Source: Betaproteobacteria bacterium
Lineage (GTDB): Bacteria > Pseudomonadota > Gammaproteobacteria > Burkholderiales > SG8-39
Length of the DNA: 5,187 nt
Direction: 5' to 3'
Assembly: GCA_019245555.1 (NCBI GenBank)
Contig: JAFARH010000196.1
Location: 1-5,187, forward strand
Part shown: positions 1 to 5,187 of the stretch, piece after piece
Numbering within the stretch: position 1 is the first letter of the stretch
Layout of the letters: every line of letters starts with the position of its first letter
Notes under the pieces: model-generated
Database searches by the model: none
The model's input: only the letters and a program-made list of their open reading frames with translations
What the model was told of the DNA's origin: nothing
Translations under genes and position numbers: made by a program

Positions 1-1449
1 GTGCGGACAGAGCGTTCGCACCAGGCGCTGTGCCATCACGCCATTCAGCGTCGCATTGAGCAAATAGGGCGGGACGCCGAGCTCGAGCAGGCGCGCGACC
101 GCGCTCGGAGCGTCATTCGTGTGCAGCGTCGACAGCACCAGGTGGCCCGTGAGCGCCGCCTGCACCGCCATCTCGGCGGTCTCCAGGTCGCGGATCTCAC
201 CCACCATGATGATGTCCGGGTCCTGGCGCATGAGCGCGCGCACGCCATCGGCGAAGCCCAGGTCGATCGACTGCACCACCTGCATCTGGTTGAAGGCCGG
301 CTCGACCATTTCGATCGGGTCTTCGATAGTGCAGACGTTCACTTCAGGTGTCGCCAGGCTCTTCAGCGTCGAATAAAGCGTGGTCGTCTTGCCTGAGCCG
401 GTCGGCCCGGTGACGAGGACGATGCCATTGGGCCGCTCGGTCATCTCGCGCCAGCGCTTGTGGTCCTCGTCGGAGAAGCCGAGCTCCTTGAAGTCGCGCA
501 CCAGCACTTCCGGATCGAAGATCCGCATCACGAGTTTTTCGCCGAACGCAGTCGGGAGACTGGAGATGCGCAGCTCCACCTCGTCGCCGGCGAGCGTGCG
601 CGTCTTGATGCGGCCATCCTGCGGCCGCCGCTTCTCCACCACGTCCATGCGAGCGAGGATCTTGATGCGGCTCGTCATGGCGATGAGGATCGCCGCCGGG
701 ATCTGGTAGACCTGGTGCAGCACGCCGTCGATCCTGAAGCGCACGATGCCCTGCTCGCGGCGCGGCTCGACGTGGATGTCGCTCGCGCGCTGCTCGAAGG
801 CGTAGGACCAGAGCCAGTCGACGATGCGCACCACGTGCGCGTCGTTCGCATCGACCGGCTTGTCGCTCTTGCCGAGCTCGACCAGCTGCTCGAAGTTCGA
901 GAGCCCGCTTGCGCCTGTGGCGGTCTTGCCGGCGCCCTTGATCGATTTCGCGAGGTTGTAGAACTCGACCTGGTAGCGCTCGATGTCGAGCGGATTGGCG
1001 ATGACCCGCTTGATGCCTCGCTTGATGATATGGGAGAGCTCCTTCTCCCAGTCGTATACCCGAGGCTCCGCCGTGGCGATGATCGCTTCTTTGGCGCTGA
1101 CGCCGACCGGCAAGATGCGGAAGCGCGTCGCATACGCGGAGGACATCACGTCGGTCACCGCGGTGAAATCGATCTTCAGCGGATCGATGTGCAGGTATTC
1201 CATGCCGACGCGCTTGGCGAGCCACTCCGTAAGGAGCTCGAGCGCGAGCGGCTTGCCGTTCGGATGGCGCCACTTCTGGTCCGCGACGATGACGAGCGGA
1301 TGCAGCGCGCCCTTGTAATACCGGCGCTCCTTCTTCAGCTCTTCCGCCGCCTCGGGCGCCACGATCTTGTCCTCGACCAGCCAGTCGAGGATCTCGACAA
1401 TCGTCAGCCTGGGTCCTGCGGCAATTTCTGTCTTAACTGCTTGTTGCAT
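1..1449 (-). CDS. GspE/PulE/PilB-family secretion or pilus assembly ATPase (partial, 3' end cut by window edge)
   Basis: This is a cytoplasmic hexameric ATPase of the type II secretion / type IV pilus family, which couples ATP hydrolysis to pseudopilus or pilus subunit assembly at the inner membrane. The 483 visible residues run in frame from the ATG at 1449 to base 1. Residues about 85-165 resemble the T2SSE N-terminal domain. The ATPase core starts near residue 200 and includes RASDIHVEPR (221-230), Walker A GPTGSGKT (348-355, bases 385-408), the Asp box TIEDPIE (374-380), Walker B IMVGEIRD with E418 (414-421) and the His box HLVLSTLHTND (436-446). The last residues, TLCPH, look like the start of the CxxC zinc-binding motif usual in GspE/PilB, so roughly 90-110 C-terminal residues probably lie outside. 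The chosen ATG follows no clear Shine-Dalgarno sequence; TTG codons at 1455 and 1470 are weaker alternatives. It is transcribed divergently from the MOSC operon. Family membership is certain. Whether it is GspE, PilB or an unlinked paralogue cannot be decided without the neighbours. Confidence 0.95.
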   Translation of the reverse strand, partial: MQQAVKTEIAAGPRLTIVEILDWLVEDKIVAPEAAEELKKERRYYKGALHPLVIVADQKWRHPNGKPLALELLTEWLAKRVGMEYLHIDPLKIDFTAVTDVMSSAYATRFRILPVGVSAKEAIIATAEPRVYDWEKELSHIIKRGIKRVIANPLDIERYQVEFYNLAKSIKGAGKTATGASGLSNFEQLVELGKSDKPVDANDAHVVRIVDWLWSYAFEQRASDIHVEPRREQGIVRFRIDGVLHQVYQIPAAILIAMTSRIKILARMDVVEKRRPQDGRIKTRTLAGDEVELRISSLPTAFGEKLVMRIFDPEVLVRDFKELGFSDEDHKRWREMTERPNGIVLVTGPTGSGKTTTLYSTLKSLATPEVNVCTIEDPIEMVEPAFNQMQVVQSIDLGFADGVRALMRQDPDIIMVGEIRDLETAEMAVQAALTGHLVLSTLHTNDAPSAVARLLELGVPPYLLNATLNGVMAQRLVRTLCPH

Positions 1450-1507
1450 CGGCAAAAGACTATACCCCAAACTAAGATTAGCTATTCCGGCCAAGGGGAT
1501 AAACAAG
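1450..1507. promoter_or_regulatory. Divergent intergenic promoter region
   Basis: This 58-base gap is the only true intergenic space in the window. It separates the minus-strand ATPase from the plus-strand five-gene cluster and is visibly richer in A and T than the flanking genes, so both promoters are expected here. A good -10-like hexamer, TATAGT, lies on the minus strand at 1464-1459. No convincing TTGACA-like element sits 16-18 bases upstream of it. A short inverted repeat CTAA-GA-TTAG occupies 1472-1481 and could be an operator half or chance. I see no clear plus-strand -35/-10 pair. That promoters are present is inferred from gene layout; the exact elements are uncertain. Confidence 0.5.
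1493..1498 (+). promoter_or_regulatory. Ribosome binding site deciding the GTG start of the MOSC gene
   Basis: The purine stretch AAGGGG ends nine bases before the GTG at 1508. It favours that codon over the in-frame ATG at 1367, which lies inside the oppositely oriented ATPase gene. Confidence 0.6.
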
Positions 1508-1966
1508 GTGAGCAGTGTGCTGCATTCCATAAATGTTTCCGCCGGCGGCGTGCCAAAGCTCGCGCGCCGCTCCGCTGCTGTGCGCGTGGGCGGCGTCGAA
1601 GGCGACCGCCAGCGCGACCTGCGCTACCACGGCGGCCCGACCCGTGCGGTCTCTCTCTACTCGCTCGAGCTCATCCGCGCCCTGCAGTCCGAAGGCAATC
1701 CGATCGACGTTGGCTGCATCGGCGAGAACTTCACGCTCGAGGGCGTGCCATGGGACCGCATGGTTCCTGGCGCCAACCTTGAAGTCGGCGAAGTACAGCT
1801 CGAGCTCACGAGCTACGCCGCACCCTGCTCGAACCTCGTGCCCTACTTCGCCGGCGGGAAGTTCGTGCGCGTCGCCCAGAAGGTCCACCCGGGCTGGAGC
1901 CGCCTCTATGCGCGCGTGCTGCGCGAAGGCAAGGCGCAGGTCGGCGACGCCGTCCGCCTGGCGTGA
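1508..1966 (+). CDS. Small MOSC-domain protein
   Basis: The 152-residue product is a stand-alone MOSC domain. This fold is related to the C-terminal domain of molybdenum cofactor sulfurase and is found in YiiM/YuaD-type proteins. Family members are thought to carry or transfer sulfur through a conserved cysteine, and some reduce N-hydroxylated compounds using molybdenum cofactor. Visible hallmarks are SINVSAGGVPKL (7-18), EGDRQ (31-35), YHGGP (40-44), GENFT (72-76) and the conserved cysteine C107 in APCSNL. Its length matches single-domain members; YiiM is longer. No signal peptide or membrane segment is seen, so it should be cytoplasmic. The frame stays open upstream to an ATG at 1367, but homology-like sequence begins only near GTG 1508, which has an AAGGGG site. 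It is the first gene of the coupled cluster, and its TGA overlaps the next GTG by four bases. The domain call is secure; the substrate is unknown. Confidence 0.9.
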   Translation: MSSVLHSINVSAGGVPKLARRSAAVRVGGVEGDRQRDLRYHGGPTRAVSLYSLELIRALQSEGNPIDVGCIGENFTLEGVPWDRMVPGANLEVGEVQLELTSYAAPCSNLVPYFAGGKFVRVAQKVHPGWSRLYARVLREGKAQVGDAVRLA

Positions 1967-2214
1967 CCGACGAAGATCTGCGGGCGATCTGGCCCGAACT
2001 CGGCATGCTGATCGGAGAGCTTCGCTCGACTCATTCGGAGCTCCCCCAACGCCTTGTCGACAGCGTCCAGTATGCTTCGACCTCGGGCGAGATCTACAGC
2101 GGCGTCGGCAACGCGCTCTGGCAGAACAAAGCGGTGCCCAAGGCGCTGAGTAGCTCCGCGTACGGGATGTCGGGACCAATGCGCTGGATCATGCGGATGT
2201 GGAGGAGGATCTGA
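1963..2214 (+). CDS. Unrecognised 83-residue protein
   Basis: I do not recognise this protein. It begins at GTG 1963, sharing four bases (GTGA) with the MOSC stop, and ends at a TGA whose final A is the first base of the GFA start codon. This placement in an unbroken chain of coupled genes, with codons mostly ending in G or C like its neighbours, argues that it is translated. The start has no strong Shine-Dalgarno sequence, so translation probably depends on ribosomes finishing MOSC. The N-terminal part is acidic with a leucine pattern suggesting a helix (residues 3-36). The middle is small and polar (STSGEIYSGVGNALWQNK, 39-56). The tail MRWIMRMWRRI (73-83) is basic and rich in Trp and Met, as in an amphipathic or membrane-surface helix. 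There is no signal peptide, cysteine pair or catalytic motif. The last codons also carry the strong ribosome binding site for the next gene. Confidence 0.75.
   Translation: MTDEDLRAIWPELGMLIGELRSTHSELPQRLVDSVQYASTSGEIYSGVGNALWQNKAVPKALSSSAYGMSGPMRWIMRMWRRI
2201..2209 (+). promoter_or_regulatory. Strong ribosome binding site for the GFA-family gene
   Basis: GGAGGAGGA lies inside the last codons of the 83-residue gene, 5-8 bases before ATG 2214. It selects this ATG over the in-frame GTG at 2199, which precedes the site and would add only five residues. Confidence 0.8.
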
Positions 2215-2687
2215 TGTTTCCGCTCGAAGGCGGCTGCGATTGCAAAGCCGTGCGCTACCGCATGGAGACGAAGCCGCTCTTCGTGCACTGCTGTCATTGC
2301 CGCTGGTGCCAGCGCGAAACCGGCGCCTCCTTCGCGCTGAACGCGCTGATCGAGTCTGACCGGCTGAGCGTGCTCAAGGGCAAGCCGGAGATCGTCGATA
2401 CGCCCTCCAATAGCGGCAAGGGTCAGAAGATTGCCCGCTGCCCGAATTGCCGCCTGGCGCTCTGGAGCCATTACGCAGGCGCCGGTCCGCTCATCAGCTT
2501 CGTGCGCGTCGGCACGCTCGACAACCCGGATGCGGCACCGCCGGACATACACATCTTCACGGAGTCGAAGCAACCCTGGCTCGTGCTCCCCGCGGGTATG
2601 CCCGCCGTACCGGTGTACTACGAGCGCGATAAATACTGGCCGCCCGAGAGCCTGGAGCGCAGAAAAGCACTGCTCGCGAAGCGATGA
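2214..2687 (+). CDS. GFA-family zinc protein (glutathione-dependent formaldehyde-activating enzyme-like, CENP-V fold)
   Basis: The 157-residue product has the full cysteine signature of the GFA/CENP-V family: CxC at C8 and C10, the CHCRWC cluster at C27, C29 and C32, and CPNC at C76 and C79. In the Paracoccus Gfa structure, the equivalents of C8, C10, C76 and C79 hold a structural zinc, and the middle trio belongs to the catalytic zinc site. All seven are present, so the metal sites look intact. An extra cysteine, C26, sits next to the middle cluster. Family members were proposed to speed formation of S-hydroxymethylglutathione from formaldehyde and glutathione, but many homologues have no shown activity, so the true substrate is open. 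No signal peptide is seen; cytoplasmic. It overlaps the preceding stop by one base (TGATG) and its own TGA overlaps the HIT start by four (ATGA). No formaldehyde dehydrogenase gene is nearby to support the formaldehyde role. Confidence 0.9.
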   Translation: MFPLEGGCDCKAVRYRMETKPLFVHCCHCRWCQRETGASFALNALIESDRLSVLKGKPEIVDTPSNSGKGQKIARCPNCRLALWSHYAGAGPLISFVRVGTLDNPDAAPPDIHIFTESKQPWLVLPAGMPAVPVYYERDKYWPPESLERRKALLAKR

Positions 2688-3037
2688 GCTGCGAGCTCTG
2701 CACACCCGCAGACTTGGTGGCCGAGAATGCCCTCGCCTATGTGCGGCGGGACAACCATGCGTTGAGCCGGGGGCACGTCCTCGTGGTTCCCAAGCGCCAC
2801 GTCGCCGATTTCTTCGACATGCAGGCAGACGAACAGGCGGCGGTACTCGAGTTGCTGAATGACGCACAGCGCCGAATCCAGCGGGAGCACTCGCCCGATG
2901 GTTACAACATCGGCGTGAACATCGGCAAAGCGGCCGGCCAGTCGCGCATGCATGTGCACGTGCACCTCATCCCCAGGTATCAGGGCGATGTGCCGGATCC
3001 AGCGGGTGGCATCCGCTGCGTGCTGAGGAAAGTCTGA
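2684..3037 (+). CDS. HIT-family (histidine triad) protein
   Basis: The 117-residue product is a complete histidine triad protein. It carries the defining HxHxHxx motif as HVHVHLI (H90, H92, H94), preceded by GQSRM (85-89). The usual N-terminal half is also visible: RDNHALSRGHVLVVPKRHV (22-40) matches the family pattern around GH.L..PK.H. HIT proteins are nucleotide hydrolases or transferases acting on the alpha-phosphate of substrates such as adenosine phosphoramidates or dinucleoside polyphosphates, with the middle histidine of the triad as nucleophile. An N-terminal CELC pair (C3, C6) probably forms part of a zinc site with histidines, as in many bacterial members. There is no signal peptide. 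The ATG overlaps the GFA stop (ATGA) and the TGA shares one base with the transporter ATG, so expression should be coupled. The exact substrate cannot be told from sequence. Confidence 0.93.
   Translation: MSCELCTPADLVAENALAYVRRDNHALSRGHVLVVPKRHVADFFDMQADEQAAVLELLNDAQRRIQREHSPDGYNIGVNIGKAAGQSRMHVHVHLIPRYQGDVPDPAGGIRCVLRKV
3025..3030 (+). promoter_or_regulatory. Ribosome binding site for the transporter gene
   Basis: GAGGAA lies six bases before ATG 3037, inside the final codons of the HIT gene. It supports the start that overlaps the HIT stop. Confidence 0.7.
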
Positions 3038-4293
3038 TGGATCGCAAGGTCTGGGGCTGGGCCTTCTACTACTGGGGCAATCACGCCTTCACTACCTCGA
3101 TCATCACCGTCTTCTTCCCGATCTTTTTCAAGGATTTCTGGAGCGCGGGCAGCGACGTTACGGTCAGCACCTTTCGCCTCGGGCTCGCCAACTCCACTGC
3201 GAGCCTGATCGTCGCGCTCTCGGCGCCGATGCTCGGCGCGATTGCCGATCGCGGCGGTCGCGCGAAGACGTTCCTCTTCATGTCGGCGCTGCTCGGCTCG
3301 GTGATGCTGCTCGGCCTGCACTGGGTGCCGAAGGGCGAGTGGCAATGGGCGGTGCTCTTCTATGTGCTCGCCTCGATCGGTTACTTCTGGGGCAACGTCT
3401 TTGGCGACTCGATGCTGGTGAGCGTCGCGCCTACGGGAAAGCTCGACATCACTTCCGCCATCGGCTACTTCGCCGGCTATCTCGGCGGCGGCATTTTCCT
3501 CGCCCTCGGCGTGGCAATGACGCTCAAGCCGCAATGGTTCGGCCTTGCCGGTGCCGCTGAAGCGGTGCAGCTCCTCCTCATCCTCGCGGCAGTGTGGTGG
3601 GCGCTCTTCTCGCTGCCTTTGCTTTTCTGGGTGCCGTCCCCACCCCGCGCGGCGGCCCATGTGCCGCTCGCCGTCGCGGCCAGAGAAGGCATGACGCAGT
3701 TCCTCCAGACGTTCCGCCATATCCGGGGCTACAAGCCGGTGTTCGTGTTCCTCGCGGCGTACTGGGTCTACATCGACGGTGTGAACACGGTGATCCAGAT
3801 GGCGGTCGACTACGGCAAGTCGATCGGCTTCGGCACCTCGGACCTGATCCTCGCGGTGCTGCTCGTGCAATTCGTCGGCGTCCCGGCCGCGATCGTCGCC
3901 GGCAAGCTCGGCGAGCGCATCGGGCCGCGCCGGGCGATCTTCATCGGCCTCGCCGTCTACACCTTCGTCTCGATCTACGCGACGTTCATGACGCAGGCCT
4001 GGGAGTTCTATCTCATCGCGGCGATGGTCGGCCTGGTGCAAGGCGGCGTGCAGCTCCTCAGCCGCTCTTATTTCGCGCGCCTCGTGCCGAAGGATCGCGC
4101 CGGCGAATTCTTCGGCTTCTACAACATGCTCGGCGAAGTGGCGGCAATCATCGGGCCGCTCCTCGTCGGCACGGTGAGCTACCTGACTGGCAGCCCGCGC
4201 ATATCGATCCTGTCGGTGATCGTCCTCTTCGCAATCGGCGCGTTCATCTTGCGTTACGTGAACGAGCCGAGGCCCCAGCCCCCGCTCCCGTAG
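3037..4293 (+). CDS. MFS transporter, UMF1/Atg22-like family
   Basis: The 418-residue product is a polytopic inner-membrane protein with about 12 hydrophobic segments, the normal size for the major facilitator superfamily. The N-terminal WAFYYWGNHAFTTSI (8-22) closely follows the W..Y.W.N.AF.T.I signature of the UMF1 group, related to yeast vacuolar effluxer Atg22. The loop after the second helix, GAIADRGGRAK (67-77), matches MFS motif A. A hydrophilic central loop around residues 199-235 separates the two halves. The second half repeats the pattern, with GKLGERIGPRR (289-299) as the matching loop. Atg22 exports amino acids from vacuoles; bacterial UMF1 substrates are mostly unknown, so none is assigned. 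It is the last gene of the coupled cluster, beginning at ATG 3037 on the HIT stop (TGATG). Its 3' end overlaps the convergent lipoprotein gene by 50 bases, leaving no intergenic terminator. Confidence 0.92.
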   Translation: MDRKVWGWAFYYWGNHAFTTSIITVFFPIFFKDFWSAGSDVTVSTFRLGLANSTASLIVALSAPMLGAIADRGGRAKTFLFMSALLGSVMLLGLHWVPKGEWQWAVLFYVLASIGYFWGNVFGDSMLVSVAPTGKLDITSAIGYFAGYLGGGIFLALGVAMTLKPQWFGLAGAAEAVQLLLILAAVWWALFSLPLLFWVPSPPRAAAHVPLAVAAREGMTQFLQTFRHIRGYKPVFVFLAAYWVYIDGVNTVIQMAVDYGKSIGFGTSDLILAVLLVQFVGVPAAIVAGKLGERIGPRRAIFIGLAVYTFVSIYATFMTQAWEFYLIAAMVGLVQGGVQLLSRSYFARLVPKDRAGEFFGFYNMLGEVAAIIGPLLVGTVSYLTGSPRISILSVIVLFAIGAFILRYVNEPRPQPPLP

Positions 4294-5092
4294 CGGCGCG
4301 GCCCTCGACCTCGCCGAGGATGATCTCGACGCGCCGGTTGAGCTGGCGGCCGCCGGGATCGTCGTTGCTTGCCACCGGGTAGGCAGCACCAAGTCCGCGG
4401 GCGACGATGCGATTGGGCTCGATGCCCCCGCGCACCAGCGCGTCCCGCACGGCCGTGGCGCGCCGCTCGGAGAGGCGCTGGTTCACTTGCGGCGTGCCGC
4501 TCGAGTCGGTGAAGCCCTCGATCACGATGCCGCGCTCGGGATAGTCGCGCATGAAGCGTGCGAGGTTCGCGATCGCGTGCCGGCCGCCGGGCTTCAACTT
4601 CGCCTGGCCGAGATCGAAAAGAAGATCGCTGCCGAGCGTCAGGATCCAGCCGCGCTGGGTCTCGCGCGCCTGCAGGTCAGCGACCTGTCGCTGCAGCCGC
4701 CGCACTTCCGCCGCAAGGCGGTCGTTCGAGTCGCGCTCCTGCTCGATCTCCCGGATGCGAGCCTGCGCCAGGTCGCGCTCCTCCTCGGTTTCCTTCAGGC
4801 GCGCTGCGAGCGCTTCGCGCTCATTGGCTCGGGCATGACCAAGCTCGCGCGCGATGCGCGAACGCTGCTCGGCGAGATATGCGAGGTGCGTCGCCTCGCC
4901 CGGCGAGCGCGCCCGCTCGGCGTCGACCAGCGCGCGCGATGCGACATCGAGCTCGGAAGCGGCATAGCGCAGGACCTCCGAATCGGACTGCGCCGCCATA
5001 TACGAAGCGCGAGCCTGGTCGAGCGACGGGTTGCTGGTCGGCGACACGGCGCAGCCGGCGACGAACAAAGTTGCCAGAGCCCACCCTGTCAT
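4244..5092 (-). CDS. OmpA-like lipoprotein with DUF4398-type N-terminal region
   Basis: The 282-residue product looks like an outer-membrane lipoprotein tied to peptidoglycan. The lipobox VAGC places the lipidated cysteine at C14, followed by Ala, which favours transport to the outer membrane. Residues about 20-95 resemble DUF4398 (ARASYMAAQSD, then LAYLAEQRSRIARE). Residues about 78-146 are Glu/Arg/Ala-rich and heptad-like, probably a long coiled coil. An OmpA C-terminal domain fills 150-260: DLLFDLGQAKLKPGG, GFTDSSG (193-199), NQRLSERRA (204-212) and NRRVEI (252-257). D196 and R211 are spaced like the diaminopimelate-binding Asp/Arg pair of OmpA. The Gly/Ala/Arg tail after about 263 is low complexity; its final ~16 codons overlap the transporter gene. 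The start ATG overlaps the TGA of the upstream DUF4398-type gene, and an in-frame stop seven codons upstream (5111-5113) excludes a longer form. The signal peptide is short and lacks Lys/Arg before its hydrophobic core. Confidence 0.93.
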   Translation of the reverse strand: MTGWALATLFVAGCAVSPTSNPSLDQARASYMAAQSDSEVLRYAASELDVASRALVDAERARSPGEATHLAYLAEQRSRIARELGHARANEREALAARLKETEEERDLAQARIREIEQERDSNDRLAAEVRRLQRQVADLQARETQRGWILTLGSDLLFDLGQAKLKPGGRHAIANLARFMRDYPERGIVIEGFTDSSGTPQVNQRLSERRATAVRDALVRGGIEPNRIVARGLGAAYPVASNDDPGGRQLNRRVEIILGEVEGRAATGAGAGASARSRNAR

Positions 5093-5187
5093 TGGCGCGA
5101 GCGCTCGTTTTCAGACAACGCCCAAGCGAGCCGGGCGTCCACTTCGGCTTCCTGAGCGAGACGGCGCGCCTGGACGTTCTCGCCGCG
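5089..5187 (-). CDS. DUF4398-type protein, C-terminal fragment (5' part outside window)
   Basis: Reading the minus strand in from the right edge gives 32 residues and a TGA at 5091-5089. They include ENVQARRLAQEAEVDARLAW, which matches the end of DUF4398 domains, where a repeated pattern of A..LA..A.vdA.lA in a helix is typical. The protein probably begins with a lipoprotein or Sec signal, but that part is not in view. The stop shares bases with the ATG of the OmpA-like lipoprotein (ATGA), so the two genes are coupled and likely act together in the envelope. The function of DUF4398 is not established. The fragment is short, so the family call rests on pattern and context. Confidence 0.75.
   Translation of the reverse strand, partial: RGENVQARRLAQEAEVDARLAWALSENERSRQ

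Noticed and set aside
344..1273. Minus-strand open frame of 309 codons inside the ATPase gene
   Set aside because: It is a shifted frame of the ATPase. The product is Arg/Ala/His-rich and motif-free, whereas Walker A, Walker B and the His box all fall in the frame starting at 1449.
1367..1507. Extended N-terminus for the MOSC protein from ATG 1367
   Set aside because: The extra 47 residues lie mostly antisense to the ATPase N-terminus, have no domain likeness, and the GTG at 1508 has a ribosome binding site exactly where the MOSC pattern starts.
460..1782. Long plus-strand open frame of 440 codons
   Set aside because: It lies opposite the ATPase gene and continues into the MOSC gene in another frame. 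Its His/Asp/Arg-rich product has no domain features, while the opposite strand encodes an unmistakable ATPase.
1478..2179. Minus-strand open frame of 233 codons across MOSC and the 83-residue gene
   Set aside because: It has no recognisable motif and is antisense to the MOSC domain and the coupled operon junctions.
4294..4330. Possible terminator after the transporter
   Set aside because: The sequence is GC-rich, but I see no hairpin followed by a T-run on either strand, and it is coding for the lipoprotein tail.
2980..4392. Minus-strand open frame of 470 codons antisense to the transporter
   Set aside because: The product is an Arg/Glu/His-rich, low-complexity sequence typical of antisense frames in GC-rich genes. 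The plus strand encodes a clear multi-helix transporter with family signatures.
4821..5084. Minus-strand open frame of 87 codons within the lipoprotein gene
   Set aside because: It is an alternate frame of the lipoprotein's DUF4398/coiled-coil region, and its product is Arg/Ala/Gly-rich without motifs.
1..5187. Defence system, mobile element or CRISPR array
   Set aside because: No transposase, integrase, direct-repeat array, toxin-antitoxin pair or nuclease motif was seen, and codon use looks uniform throughout.

Overview
The window is GC-rich, densely coding DNA typical of a proteobacterium. The genes it carries (a GspE/PulE-type secretion ATPase, an outer-membrane OmpA-like lipoprotein with a DUF4398-type region, a GFA-family protein) fit best with a beta- or gammaproteobacterium, and a betaproteobacterium is my favoured guess. 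This is inference from gene content and codon style; no taxonomic marker such as rRNA is present.

Layout. Positions 1-1449 (minus strand) hold most of a GspE/PulE/PilB-family assembly ATPase, cut by the left edge inside its C-terminal domain. A 58-bp AT-richer gap (1450-1507) separates it from a divergent five-gene plus-strand cluster: a small MOSC-domain protein (1508-1966), an unrecognised 83-residue protein (1963-2214), a GFA-family zinc protein related to glutathione-dependent formaldehyde-activating enzyme (2214-2687), a HIT-family nucleotide hydrolase/transferase (2684-3037) and a UMF1/Atg22-like MFS transporter (3037-4293). Every junction in this cluster is a 1- or 4-base stop/start overlap, so the five genes are almost certainly one translationally coupled operon. 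From the right edge, a minus-strand pair converges on it: the last 32 codons of a DUF4398-type protein (5089-5187), overlapping by 3 bases the start of an OmpA-like lipoprotein (4244-5092). The lipoprotein's 3' end runs 50 bases into the 3' end of the transporter gene.

How they may work together. The ATPase would power a type II secretion or type IV pilus-like machine and is regulated separately. The DUF4398/OmpA pair looks like an envelope module: a lipoprotein anchored in the outer membrane, a helical spacer and a peptidoglycan-binding domain. The five-gene cluster combines a sulfur-carrier-type domain (MOSC), a thiol/zinc protein (GFA), a HIT enzyme and an exporter/permease. No pathway can be assigned with confidence, although the tight coupling suggests co-expression.

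Most of the window is ordinary housekeeping or accessory proteobacterial DNA. I see no mobile element, CRISPR array, tRNA, rRNA or strong terminator hairpin. The points most worth following up are the unknown 83-residue protein inside the coupled operon, the tandem DUF4398-type pair, and the 50-base convergent coding overlap with no room for a terminator.
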